Program-made: the position numbers and the translations under genes
Source: Hippasteria phrygiana
Taxonomy: Eukaryota; Echinodermata; Asteroidea; Valvatida; Goniasteridae
DNA: 64,000 nt
Assembly (NCBI GenBank): GCA_037893225.1
Contig: JAZGUH010000152.1
Location: forward strand, 620,001-684,000
Reading direction: 5' to 3'
Shown here: piece by piece, positions 43,613 to 54,263 of the stretch
How positions within the stretch are numbered: position 1 is the stretch's first letter
How the letters are laid out: every line of letters begins with the position of its first letter
The notes under the pieces: generated by a model
Told to the model about the DNA's origin: nothing
The model's database searches: none
Seen by the model: the letters and a program-made list of their open reading frames with translations, nothing else

Positions 43613-46070
43613 TGACGTCATGATGACGTCATCACGTGTCACGTGACGTCATCTTAAAGGTGCGTTTTTCAAGGGCCCATATCTAGAGAACGGTAGGTCC
43701 GATTTCCTTCAAACCTGATATGTTGGTAGGCTAGCTCGTGTTATAGATGAAATTTGAGGTGACGTCAAGATGACGTCATCATACGATTTTATAGTAATTT
43801 TTAAGTTTTTGAAATTCAAAGTTTCTTAAAGCCATATCTCACCAACAGAACATGCTAAATTCAAAATTCTTTTTGTAATAGCTTTGTTAGCTCCTATATT
43901 CTTTCACATACATTTGAAAAATGTGTGACGTCATCATGACGTCATCAAAAATGTGCATTTCTGAAACACACATAAGGGTACATCCGATCGTCATAAAAAT
44001 TAGTGGGTAGGTAGATAGTGCTACTAGCATGTAAAATCCGAGGTGACGTCATGATGACGTCATCGGCTGATTTTCTGTGAATTTTTTAGTTCTATCCCAA
44101 ATCCCATAGACTTTGTACACGAATTTTGTAAGTGGCACTTTGGTCAATAAACAACCTCGGATCTTAATCAGACTTAACACAAACATAGACCCTCAGCTGA
44201 AAATGTAAGCCGAAACGTGACGTCATGATGACGTCATCACGTGTCATGTGACGTCATCTTAAAGGTGCATTTTTCAAGGGCCCATATCTAGAGAACGGTA
44301 CGTCCGATTGCCTTCAAACCAGGTATGTTGGTATGGTAGCTCGTGTTATAGATACAAATTGAGGTGACGTCATGATGACGTCATCATACAGTTTTACAGT
44401 AATATTAAAGTTTTTGAACTTCAAAGTTTCCTGAAGCCATATCTCATCAACAGAACACGCTAAATTCAAAATTCTTTTTGTAATAGCTTTGTTAGCTCCT
44501 ATATTCTTTCACATAAATGTGAAAAATGTGTGACGTCATCATGACGTCATCAAAAATATGCTTTTTTGAAACACATATAAGGGTAGGGACGATCGTCATA
44601 AAAATTAGTGTGCAGGTAGATAGTGATACTAGCATGTTAAATCCGAGGTGACGTCATGATGACGTCATCGGCTGATTTTCTATGATTATTTTAGTTCTAT
44701 CCCAAATCCCATAGACTTGGTACACGAATTTTGTACGGGACACTTTGGTCACTAAACAACATCAGATCTTAATCAGGCTTAACACAAACAGAGACCCTAA
44801 GCTGAAAATGTATGCCGAAACGTGATGTCATGATGACGTCATCACGTGTCTTGTGACGTCATCTTAAAGGTGCATTTTTCAAGGGCCCATATCTAGAGAA
44901 CGGTAGGTCCGATTGCCTTCAAACTAGGTATGTTGGTATGGTAGCTCGTGTTATAGATGAAAATTGAGGTGACGTCATGATGACGTCATCATACGATTTT
45001 ACAGTAATATTAAAGTTTTTGAACTTCAAAGTTTCTTAAAGCCATATCTCATCAACAGAACATGCTAAATTCAAAATTCTCTTTGTAATAGCTTTGTTAG
45101 CTCCTATATTCTTTCACATAAATGTGAAAAATGTGTGACGTCATCATGACGTCATCAAAAATATGCTTTTTTGAAACATATATAAGGGTAGGGACGATCG
45201 TCATAAAAATTAGTGTGCAGGTAGATAGTGATACTAGCATGTTAAATCCGAGGTGACGTCATAATGACGTCATCGGCTGATTTTCTATGATTATTTTAGT
45301 TCTATCCCAAATCCCATAGACTTTGTACACGAATTTTGTAAGAGCCACTTTGGTCACTAAACAACATCAGATCTTAATCAAACTTAACACAAACAGAGAC
45401 CCTTTTAGCTGAAAATGTATGCCGAAACGTGACGTCATGATGACGTCATCACGTGTCATGTGACGTCATCTTAAAGGTGCATTTTGGAAGAGCCCATATC
45501 TAGAGAACGGTAGGTCCGATTGCCTTCAAACGAGGTATGTTGGTATGGTAGCTCGTGTTATAGATGAAAATTGAGGTGACGTCATGATGACGTCATCATA
45601 CGATTTTACAGTAATATTAAAGTTTTTGAACTTCAAAGTTTCTTAAAGCCATATCTCATCAACAGAACATGCTAAATTCAAAATTCTTTTTGTAATAGCT
45701 TTGTTAGCTCCTATATTCTTTCACATAAATGTGAAAAATGTGTGACGTCATCATGACGTCATCAAAAATATGCTGTTTTGAAACACATATAAGGGTAGGG
45801 ACGATCGTCATAAAAATTAGTGTGTAGGTAGATAGTGCTACTAGCATGTTAAATCCGAGGTGACGTCATGATGACGTCATCGGCTGATTTTCTATGATTA
45901 TTTTAGTTCTATCCCAAATCCCATAGACTTTGTACACGAATTTTGTACGGGACACTTTGGTCACTAAGCAACATCAGATCTTAATCAGGCTTAACACAAA
46001 CAGAGACCCTAAGCTGAAAATGTATGCCGAAACGTGACGTCATGATGACGTCATCACGTGTCATGTAACA
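43613..46070 (+). repeat. 605-bp monomer array, about four and a half units
   Basis: Successive TGACGTCATGATGACGTCA landmarks are 603-607 bases apart. A complete monomer (for example 44218-44820) has nine TGACGTCA octamers in four clusters (three, two, two, two), one CACGTG, and constant blocks such as CATAGACTTTGTACACGAAT, CCCATATCTAGAGAACGGTA, TTAAAGCCATATCTCATCAA and TTTTTGTAATAGCTTTGTTA. No ORF is conserved. Confidence 0.9.
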
Positions 46071-46269
46071 TGAACTTAAAGGTCAAGTATGGAGTACGAA
46101 ATGTGAATCATAAAATAATCTCAGATCTTAAACATAGCAAAGACATAGACCTTCTGATAATTTATGTTAAAGAAAAAAAGAAAACGGAAAAGCCATGCGT
46201 ATGTTTACAACAGACGCAAAATTTTCGGCTTTTCCGCTACAGCAGCAAAGCCTTGGTTTTTGTTCTGTT

Positions 46270-46711
46270 CGCGCGATTGTGTAGTTTAGTACACTTTCGC
46301 CCAGGCATGAACACAATCTACTTGATAATTGTTCGTTTTGCCACATTCAGAACAAAGGGCCACGTCCAAGAACATCTCCAGGTTTTTTTTTGAATGAAAT
46401 CGTTAGCTCAGAGGTCAAAAACACATGATTGCACAATACCCAGCTTCACACGGATATATAACTGGTGGGAGAGTAGGAGCTGGTTCGAAATTGACCGAGC
46501 CAAAACATGACACAACGGGTGGAAAATCATATTTTCCGCCTTAAAAAACCTTTCCAAATCACAAAAGCACGTGTCATTGGGATTCAGAGAAGTCTACTTT
46601 AGTGACAAAAAAGGCTTTTGGAATAATCAAATACTCCAGGAGCTAACATGAACACAATTAATACACAAATCCTAAACTACACAATACCCACTTTTTTGGT
46701 TTCTTCTTAAA
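46270..46711. other. Spacer unrelated to the monomer
   Basis: A 440-bp stretch between two monomer-bearing units. No gene or repeat is recognised. Confidence 0.4.
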
Positions 46712-47309
46712 CACGAATTTTGTCTACGGCACTTTAGTCACTAAACAACATCAGATCTTATTCAAACTTAATACAAACATAGACCCTAATCTGAAATTGT
46801 GTGCCGAAAAGTGACATCATGATGACGTCATTATGTGTCACGTGATGTCATCTTAAAGGCGCATTTTTCAAGGCCCATATCAAGAGAACCGTAAGTCCAA
46901 TTGCATTCAAACCTGGAATGTTGCTAGACAAGTACGTTATAAATAAAAATTAAGGTGACGTCATAATGACGTCATCATATGATTTTTATAGTAATTTCAA
47001 AGTTTTAACATTAAAGATTCTTAAAACCATATCTCATCAACAGAACATATGTTAAATTCAAAATTCTTTTTGTAATAGCTTTGTTAGCTCGTACATTCTT
47101 TTATATAAATGCGAAAAATTTCTGAGGTCATAATGACGTCTTCAAAGGCATGATTTCTTGAAAGACATATAAGGGTAGACCATGTCTAATCGTCATGAAA
47201 CTTGGTGGTTAGGTAGATTTGTCACTAGTTTACAAAATTCGAAATAACATCATAAAAACATATGGAAAAGCCCTATGTTCTTAAAAACATAGACCTCTAG
47301 TTTTTTTTT

Positions 47310-48600
47310 TTTTTTTTCCTTTTTCAGACTTTTGCCCATAGCGTTTGTACACGATTTCTTTCTGCCAGGGACTTTGGCTACTTTTATGCAGCCGATTGCC
47401 TTTAAACTTAACAGACACTTAGACCAACTACTCAGGATGCATGCCGAACTTTTACGTCATGATGACGTCATCACGTGATTTTTTATGAATTTTTGAATTT
47501 TGAAAATCGTAACATTCATTAAATTATATCTAGCGAACAAAACAAGATATTTTCAAAATTCTTTTTCTTATAGCTTTGGTATGTCTCAAAGATATGCCCT
47601 AAATTGCGAAAATTGTGTGACGTCATGATGACGTCATCAAAAATATGTTTTTTTTTTAACGCATGTAAGGGTCAATCCGATTACAAAAATGTATACATTG
47701 TATTTTTCTGTACCCAATTCCAAAATTTCATGATCGTGGCTCACTCAAGTAAGAAATGACAGCCATTTCAAAATTTAGACCAAATTCAATATAACACAAA
47801 GGAATTCTGGGACGGGCTGATAACCATGGCTATTATGAGCTTGCTGTTTATAAAAGGGGTTGATTTCTAGTCTTTTTTCAAGTCGCTGAATTTTTGAAGT
47901 TTTAAAATCGTAACATTCTTTTCAATATATCTAGCGAACAAAACAAGATATTTTCAAAATTATTTTTGTTACAGCTTTGATATGTCTCAAAGATATGCCC
48001 TAAATGGCGAAAATTGTGTGACGTCATGATGACGTCATCAACAATATTTTTTTTTTTAAACGCATGTAAGGGTCAATCTGATTACAAAAATGTATACATT
48101 GAATTTTCCTGTACCTAATTCCAAAATTTCGTGATCGTGGCTCACTCAAGTAAGAAATAGGAGCCATTTCAAAATGTAGACCAAATTCAATATAACACAA
48201 AGGAATTCTGGGAAGGGCTGATAACCATGGCTTAAATGTGCATGCTGTTTATAAAAAGGGTTGATTTGTAGTCTTTTTTCAAGTCGCTGAATTCTTGAAG
48301 TTTTATAATCGTAACATTCTTTTCACTATATCTAGCGAACAAAACAAGATATTTTCAAAATTCTTTTTGTTATAGCTTTGGTATGTCTCAAAGATATGCC
48401 CTAAAAAGCGAAAATTGTGTGACGTCATGATGACGTCATAAAAAAATTCTTTTTTCAAGTCGATAGAATATTGCCCATAGCATTTGTAAACGTTTACTTT
48501 CTTACCGGCCACATTGGCTACTTTTAAACTTGGCAGACACTTACCCCAACTGCTCACAATGTGTGCCGAACTTTTACGTCCTGATGACGTCATCACATGT
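47310..48600 (+). repeat. Variant monomers with roughly 415-bp period
   Basis: Blocks TATATCTAGCGAACAAAACA, AGATATTTTCAAAATT, AAGATATGCCCTAAA and GTGTGACGTCATGATGACGT recur at about 47525, 47925 and 48330. They are related to the 605-bp monomer but shorter. Confidence 0.7.
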
Positions 48601-49740
48601 CACGTGACGTCATCTTAAAGGGGCATTTTTCGAAGCCATATATCTACAAAAGTACAAGTCCGATTCAGTTGGAACGTAATATCTAGGTATGCCACCGGGT
48701 GTTATAGATGAACATTGACATGACGTTATGATCAAGTCATAACATGTCACGTGGTGTCATCTTAAAGGGGCACTCGCTAGATTATTGCCCATAGCATTTG
48801 TAAACGTTTTCTTTCTTACCGGCCAGTTTGGCTACTTTTAAACTTGGCAGACACTTAGACTAACTGCTCACAATGTGTGCCGAACTTTTACCTCTTGATG
48901 ACGTCATGACATGCCACGTGACGTCATCTTAAAGGGGCAGTTTTTGAAGCCATATATCTACAAAAGTACAAATTCGATTAAGTTGAAAAGTAATATCTAG
49001 GTAGCCCAGTAGGTTTATAGCTGAAAATTGACATGACATTATCATAATTGATGTCATCACATGTCACGTGACGTCATCTTAAAGGGGCAGTTTTTGAAGC
49101 CATATGTCTACAAAAGCACAAGTCCGATTAAGTTCAAAAGTAATATCTAGGTAGCCCAGTAGGTTTATAGATAAAAATTGAATTGACGTTATGATGACGT
49201 CATCACATGTCACGTGACGTCATCTTAAAGGGGCAGTTTTTGAAGCCATATATAAACAAAATTACAAGTTCGATTAAGTTGAAAAGTAATATCTAGGTAG
49301 CCCAGTAGGTTTATAGCTGAAAATTGACATGACATTATCATGATGTCATCACATGTCACGTGACGTCATCTTAAAGGGGCAGTTTTTGAAGCCATATCTA
49401 CAAAAGTACAAGCTCGATTAAGTTGAAATGTAATATCTAAGTAGGCCAGCAGGTTTATAGATGAAAATTGACATGACGTTATGATGACTTCATCACATGT
49501 CACCTGACGTCATCTTAAAGGGGCAGTTTTTGAAGCCACATATAAACAAAAGTACAAGTTCGATTAAGTTGAAATGTAATATCCAGGCAGATCTGCAGGT
49601 TCATAGATGAAAATTGACATGACATTATGATGACTTCATCACATGTCACGTGACGTCATCTTAAAGGGGCAGTTTTTGAAGCCATCTATCTACAAAAGTA
49701 CAAGTTCGATTAAGTTGAAACGTGGTATCTAACATGAATT
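48600..49740 (+). repeat. Roughly 150-bp tandem repeat derived from the monomer
   Basis: CACGTGACGTCATCTTAAAG then GGGCAGTTTTTGAAGCCATA, TCGATTAAGTTGAAA.GTAAT and ATCTAGGTAGCC recur at about 48604, 48755, 48917, 49069, 49212, 49357, 49505 and 49652. Each unit keeps a single dyad and the CACGTGACGTCA junction. Confidence 0.85.
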
Positions 49741-50036
49741 TTAAACAATTTTTGATAATTCTTGTAATATATTTTTAGGTCATACACACTTAAATATAAA
49801 TGTGAAAAATGTGTGACGTCTGATGACGTAATCATGGTCATCAACTCCTTGTATGCTCACATTTCCAAAACGATTATGAATAAGCCTACGTGATTGCATG
49901 ACCTGTCGTAGACGACCATGAATGTAAAACGAGATTTTTTGATCCACCATTGAAATCTCAAAAATTAAGAATCAAACTACCAAAAACCCCCCAAACGAAA
50001 CAGCCCTGTGTTTGTCCACAAACACCAAAGCTCTAG

Positions 50037-50381
50037 TTTATGCTTTGTTATTCTTTGTTATTCTGCTTGTAACTCCTGAAAACCTTAGTGCGACTTTTCG
50101 CTCATTTTGTGCTGCCAGGTCACATGTAAACAACGGGAGTAGTGTTCATTTTTCACTGGTATACCATTAATTGAGACTCCAGACACATTATTTGTATACA
50201 GGCAAATGTTTACGAAGGCTTACTTGTTTATACTGCTCAGAGCCAAAGAACTGCGCCTCCAAGTGCCAAGTGTCAAAGGTTGGTCGACAAAAGGAATAAC
50301 ACTTTACGTGGCTTCACACTGTACTTGGGAACTCACGCAATAAATGCGCATGAAAAGACAGGAATAGAGTGGCTATGAGGT
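50037..50381. other. 3' flank of the kinase/coiled-coil gene
   Basis: No ORF. On the minus strand this would be the 3' UTR and downstream region of the E/Q-rich exon. Confidence 0.35.
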
Positions 50382-51388
50382 TTAGAAACTAGCGGAAGAA
50401 TATGACACATTACAGCTCGTGTCGTCGTCGTCCTCCTCCAGCCACTGCCGATCCTCCTCCTCCTCCTGCAGCCACTGCAGCCCCCCCATCACCTCCTCCC
50501 AAAACCGCTGCTCCTCCTCCTCCTTCTCCAGCCGCCGCTGCTGCTCCTCCTCCTCCCTCAGCCGCTGCCGCTCATCCTCCTCCTCCTCCTCCTCCCTCAG
50601 CCGCTTCCCCTCATCCTCCTCCTCCCAAAGCCGCTGCTGCTGCTGCTGCTTCTCCTCATCCAGCCGCTGCCGCTCCTCCTCCTCCTCCCAAAGCCGCTGC
50701 TGCTGCTGCTCCTCCTCCTCCTCCAGCCGCTGCCGCTCCTCCTCCTTCTCCTCCTCCAGCCGCTGCTGCTCCTCCTCCTCCTCCTCCTCCCAAAGCCGCT
50801 GCTGCTCCTCCTCCTCCTTCAGCCGCCGCTGCTGCTCCTCCTCTAGCCGCCGCTGCTGCTGCTGCTTCTCCAGCCGCCGCTGCTGCTGCTTTTCCAGCCG
50901 CTGCTGCTCCTCCTCATCCTCCAGCCGCTGCTGCTCCTCCTCTTTCTCCAGCCACCACAGCTGCTCCTCCTCCCCCCAAAGCCGCTGCTGCTTCTCCTCC
51001 TCCAGCCGCTCCTGCTGCTCCTCCTCCTCCAGCCACCGCAGCTGCTCCTCCTCCCCCCAAAGCCGCTGCTGATTCTCCTCCTCCTCCAGCCGCTGCTGCT
51101 GCTCCTCCTCCTCCTCCAGCCACCGCAGCTGCTCCTCCTCCCCCCAAAGCCGCTCCTGCTCCTCCTCCAGCCACCGCTGCTGCTCCTCCTCCCCCAAAAA
51201 ACGCTGCTGCTTCTCCTCCTCCTTCAGCCGCTGCTGCTCCTCCTCCTCCTCTTCCAGCCGCTGTTGCTCGTTCTCCAGCCGCTGCTGCTCTTCCTGCAGT
51301 AATTGTTGCCACCGCGAGGGCCGCCGTTGTTTCTTTTCCTGTTGAGGGTTTTGGTTTTCCCAGCTTCCTCCGTCTCGGGCCTCATCAG
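50382..51388 (-). CDS. Glu/Gln-rich coiled-coil exon, alternative 3' end of the kinase gene
   Basis: The minus-strand acceptor (TTTACACCCCTTTACAG, ending at 51389) opens a frame of 334 codons that ends at a TAA at 50382-50384. After about 40 mixed residues (ADEARDGGSWENQN..., then QEKKQRRPSRWQQLLQEEQQ) the sequence is dominated by units such as LEEEEEQQR, RLWGEEEQLRWLE and RLEEEKQQQ, giving long Glu/Gln/Leu/Arg/Trp heptad-like stretches as in trichohyalin. It ends EDDDDTSCNVSYSSASF. The exon begins in phase 1, matching the kinase donor at 52086, so splicing yields kinase-(Ala)-coil. The opposite strand is also open (330 codons, Ala/Pro-rich), but that is a shadow of the GAG/CTC composition. 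It could alternatively belong to a separate gene. Confidence 0.6.
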
Positions 51389-51925
51389 CTGTAAAGGGGT
51401 GTAAAGCATGCTATTTGCCAGTTTACAAGCCTTTCAAAAGACCGAGTGACCTTAATGCGGTTAAAATAGAGCGTCATAATGGACATGGGCATATATTTTC
51501 ATTCCGTGCACTTATTTACTGTATCTCCGTTCATCTTGCAAAGGTTAAAAATCAAGAAAGAATAAAGGAAACGAGCAGCTCCCTTCCTTTTGAAAATCAT
51601 TCTCGTAGACATGTTAAACATGGCCATCTTTTGTTGAATTCTGAGGCAGTGTGACCTCAATATTTGGCCATGTGTGTCACATTTCTGTAACCCCAATTCA
51701 TAATATATCCAAATAGACTGAATTACAAAAAAAATCTGCATTGTTGTATTTGTGGTAAAATTGACCCAAATCTCGGGAATAAATTTGTTAGCTTAATTTT
51801 CAACTTCGTTTTCTTCCTTGATCAGGTGTCATGTTCGTCTAATTCATCTTTGCTGTCCAAGTCAGAATGATACGACGGGGATTTCTTTGCATTATGATGG
51901 AACCAACGCATGATAAAGTTTGACA

Positions 51926-51972
51926 TTACAACTTTGACATGACAATTCGGGACTTCGTTGGTTTTTCCGTAC
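51926..51972 (-). CDS. Short alternative terminal exon of the kinase gene
   Basis: Acceptor ACACCTTTTTTCAG precedes 51972. Joined in phase 1 to the kinase exon it reads (G)TEKPTKSRIVMSKL and stops at 51926. The 114-bp intron is a multiple of three and has no stop, so an intron-retaining form would be open too (296 codons from 52816). This makes a compact kinase of about 258 residues with a short basic tail. Confidence 0.5.
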
Positions 51973-52086
51973 CTGAAAAAAGGTGTAGGGGTACTTTTTT
52001 GCAAGGATATTGTTGTGGTTCAAAGAGCTGCTTTATGATCATCACAGAACAAAGACGCACAACAGAACCCCATCTATAAAACTCAC

Positions 52087-52816
52087 CCGTATCTCTTTCA
52101 TGGTTAACAAGGCATTCCAGAACCTCTTTCATACTGGGTCTCTTCTTGTATTCCGAAGCCCAGCATTTCGTCAGAAGATTACTGAGAAGCTTAGGGCAGT
52201 CTTGGGGAATTCCTAGTCTTTCCTTTTTGGCAGCAACAGTTTGTATAATTTGGGGTTTGTATTGACCAGAAAAGGGCTCCTGACCGGTTATCAGTTCCCA
52301 AAGAACAACAGCGAAAGAGAAAACATCTGATTTTTTCGTGACTTTGGCATTTTCTGTTGTGCCCATTGCCTCTGGTGCCATCCAGGGCCACGATCCCCTG
52401 ATACTCTGTGTGGTCGAAGTTTTGACGTGTTGTCTGGGTGTGCCGAAGTCACAGATCTTCATGGTATCATCACTTGTGATGACAAAATTGGGAGATTTCA
52501 CATCTCCATGTTGGTATCCATTCTGATGGATAAACTTAAGAGCCTCTGCGCCCCCAAGTGCCCATTTCACCCAGACACGTTGCTTATATTCTGACCAGTT
52601 TTCCCTGTTTTGAGCAATAACATCATACAAAGATCCCTTTTCAGCATATTCGGTCACGATGACATAAGAGTCCGGAGGTAACTCCAGTTTAACAGTTCCA
52701 CAAAACCTGATGATGTTTTTGTGTTTCAGGCCTGCCAAAATCTTGACTTCTTCCTCCTTGAACCGATTGCAGAATTTTGCAGCAACCGGGCTTTGCGAAC
52801 CATCAGTGAAGTCCAT
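52087..52816 (-). CDS. ZAK/MLTK-like (TKL group, MAP3K-type) protein kinase domain exon
   Basis: The exon encodes most of a kinase fold from strand beta-2/3 onward. It shows VAAKF (beta-3 Lys, residue ~14), EEEVKILAGLKHKNIIRFCG (alpha-C and beta-4), VIVTEYAEKGSLYDVI (hinge), HGDVKSPNFV (catalytic loop, with HGD where most kinases have HRD), MKICDFGTPR (DFG), RGSWPWMAPEAMG (P+1/APE), DVFSFAVVLWELITGQEPF and a closing KKRPSMKEVLECL helix. The order and wording are closest to MLTK/ZAK. The Gly-rich P-loop is absent: the first ATG (52816) starts after it and an in-frame stop lies 27 bases upstream, so an upstream exon is likely missing from the reading. The donor is ACGG|GTGAGT at 52086, phase 1. 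Function inferred: cytoplasmic Ser/Thr kinase in stress-MAPK-type signalling. Confidence 0.8.
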
Positions 52817-53409
52817 TTTGTCTTGTGAACGGGATTGCGGCTACTCGGAACTTATGCGATCCCCATATTTAATGTCTGCGTTATTGATTACGTTGTAGTC
52901 TAGTTGATCCGTTTTCTGCTTAGACAACATTCACTGTTGCGTGGTTTATACCGTTTTGTAAATTTCCAAGTGAAATACTTATGAGTTGCTGTAGAATCGT
53001 TCGATCAGCTCAACGAAGGATACAGTGCTCAGCCAGTGTTCTTGCACTGAACGCCAATGCCACCAACCTCAAGTTACTGAAGACACGTAAAATGATAAAA
53101 CAAAAAAGCTCATCAGCCGTAGTGTATGCATGCCTCTTAAACATTAAATGAACGCATTGCCTTGGAGGAGGAAAAGGCGTTTGTTCTAAAATTGCTATGG
53201 TTGAAAAGGTCAGTCCAAATAGAACATAATAATGTACACTATCAACCTTGAGGCTTGGAAATATCGAAAAACTACACGTAATATCCAGTAAAGTGACAAA
53301 ACAAGAAAAATGTCATCGGCCGTAGTATGCCGCTTTAACATTAAAGTGTTTTAAAATTGCTATGGTTGGAAAGATCAGTCAAAATTAAAACATAAAAATA
53401 TACACTGGT
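52817..53409. other. Upstream region of the kinase gene; no exon identified
   Basis: On the minus strand this should hold the promoter or an exon with the Gly-rich loop. I found no GxGxxG-coding segment with splice sites. TTAAATATGG at about 52866 is weakly TATA-like. Confidence 0.3.
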
Positions 53410-53640
53410 TTCCCCAACGGTCCGACTTTTCCGAACCAAACATTCGTCCCCGACAGTGTTTTCGTCAATGATTTTCAGGCGAACGGAGAATTTCCAATGG
53501 ATGGTCACGTATGTACATTACAAATGTATATTCTACTTTCGAATGATCTTTCCAATATAGTAATTATATTTAGTGACGAACCTTTTTTTTGTAACTCAAT
53601 TGGGCGCCCCGAGGCGATATTTCTCTTTAAAGAACCATGC
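53410..53640. repeat. Dispersed repeat R4, copy 2
   Basis: Paralogue of 17362-17550 (TTTTCGTCAATGATTTTCAG, ATGATCTTTCCAA). Confidence 0.6.
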
Positions 53641-53897
53641 AAATCAGTTCATGGCGATGTTTTACAATAATAAAAGCATGAACTAATTTTTTTTTTTTAA
53701 GTAAAAAAAAGACTTGTTTCAATAAGCCTTTTGCGCGTTGATTTGCATAGATCCTTGTACCCCGCCTTCGCTCAATCTAAGATGCACAGCGTGCGCCGGT
53801 CGTGCCAGACTGTTCATTATTATGCATGTCAGTACCGTTGTTGCTAGACCACGTGATTCGGGGCAAGCCGCAACGTGGCGACGCACGGCTATACCCA

Positions 53898-54080
53898 GTA
53901 CGATATGGGGCAGAGGGGTACCCCCCTTTTTGTCCCTATACCCTATACACTCTCCAGACTATTGTTACCTAACACATCCCCCCTAGACTTCAGAAAAGAA
54001 TTCCTGAGATTCCGGGAACACAATGACCAACACAAAAGAGGGGGGGGGGGGGGGGGGGGGGTTCGCTCTGCCCCATATCG
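53898..54080. mobile_element. Small inverted-repeat element with poly-G centre
   Basis: CGATATGGGGCAGAG at the left is inverted as CTCTGCCCCATATCG at the right. The interior carries about 20 G. It lies 190 bp upstream of the SAP-domain start codon. Confidence 0.55.
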
Positions 54081-54263
54081 TGCATCATATGCGCACGGCC
54101 AGTGGTGGTTTCCCTGTCTGGTATCTGGAACTACCGCTGGGTGAAACAGCGCACGATAGAGATTGTCACCACTCTAAAACACAACAACCGCTCGAATCGT
54201 TACAGTACATGTTGTATGTTCTTCTCGAAACGCGGCCTATTTTTAGCAATTATAGTTTCTTTA

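Larger units (their letters stand above)
43355..50036 (+). mobile_element. Array 1: nested Helitron/HINE-like units rich in TGACGTCA
   Basis: It starts with a perfect 13-bp hairpin at 43358-43386 (arms GGCTGTTTCGGAA and TTCCGAAACAGCC) and ends at about 49993-50036 with CGAAACAGCCC, a hairpin (GTGTTTG/CAAACAC) and CTAG. Inside is a second family whose 5' module has CTTTTCCGAA/TTCGGAAAAG arms (about 43412-43440, about 46228) and whose 3' module has GGAAAAGCC plus a hairpin and (at 47304) CTAG. Between modules lie about 605-bp monomers with dyads at about 43613, 44217, 44821, 45428 and 46034. No Rep/helicase is found. The assignment rests on architecture: sub-terminal inverted repeats, a 3' hairpin, a CTAG end, and internal tandem repeats. 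Confidence 0.55.

Noticed and set aside
50402..51394. 330-codon Ala/Pro-rich plus-strand ORF and 217-codon Ser/Cys-rich ORF
   Set aside because: Antisense shadows of the Glu/Gln-rich exon on the minus strand, which has a proper acceptor, phase match to the kinase and a sensible end.
54102..54263. N-terminal extension upstream of the SAP domain
   Set aside because: The 54-residue extension runs through the flank of a small inverted-repeat element and has no resemblance to the family; ATG 54264 fits the SAP domain.
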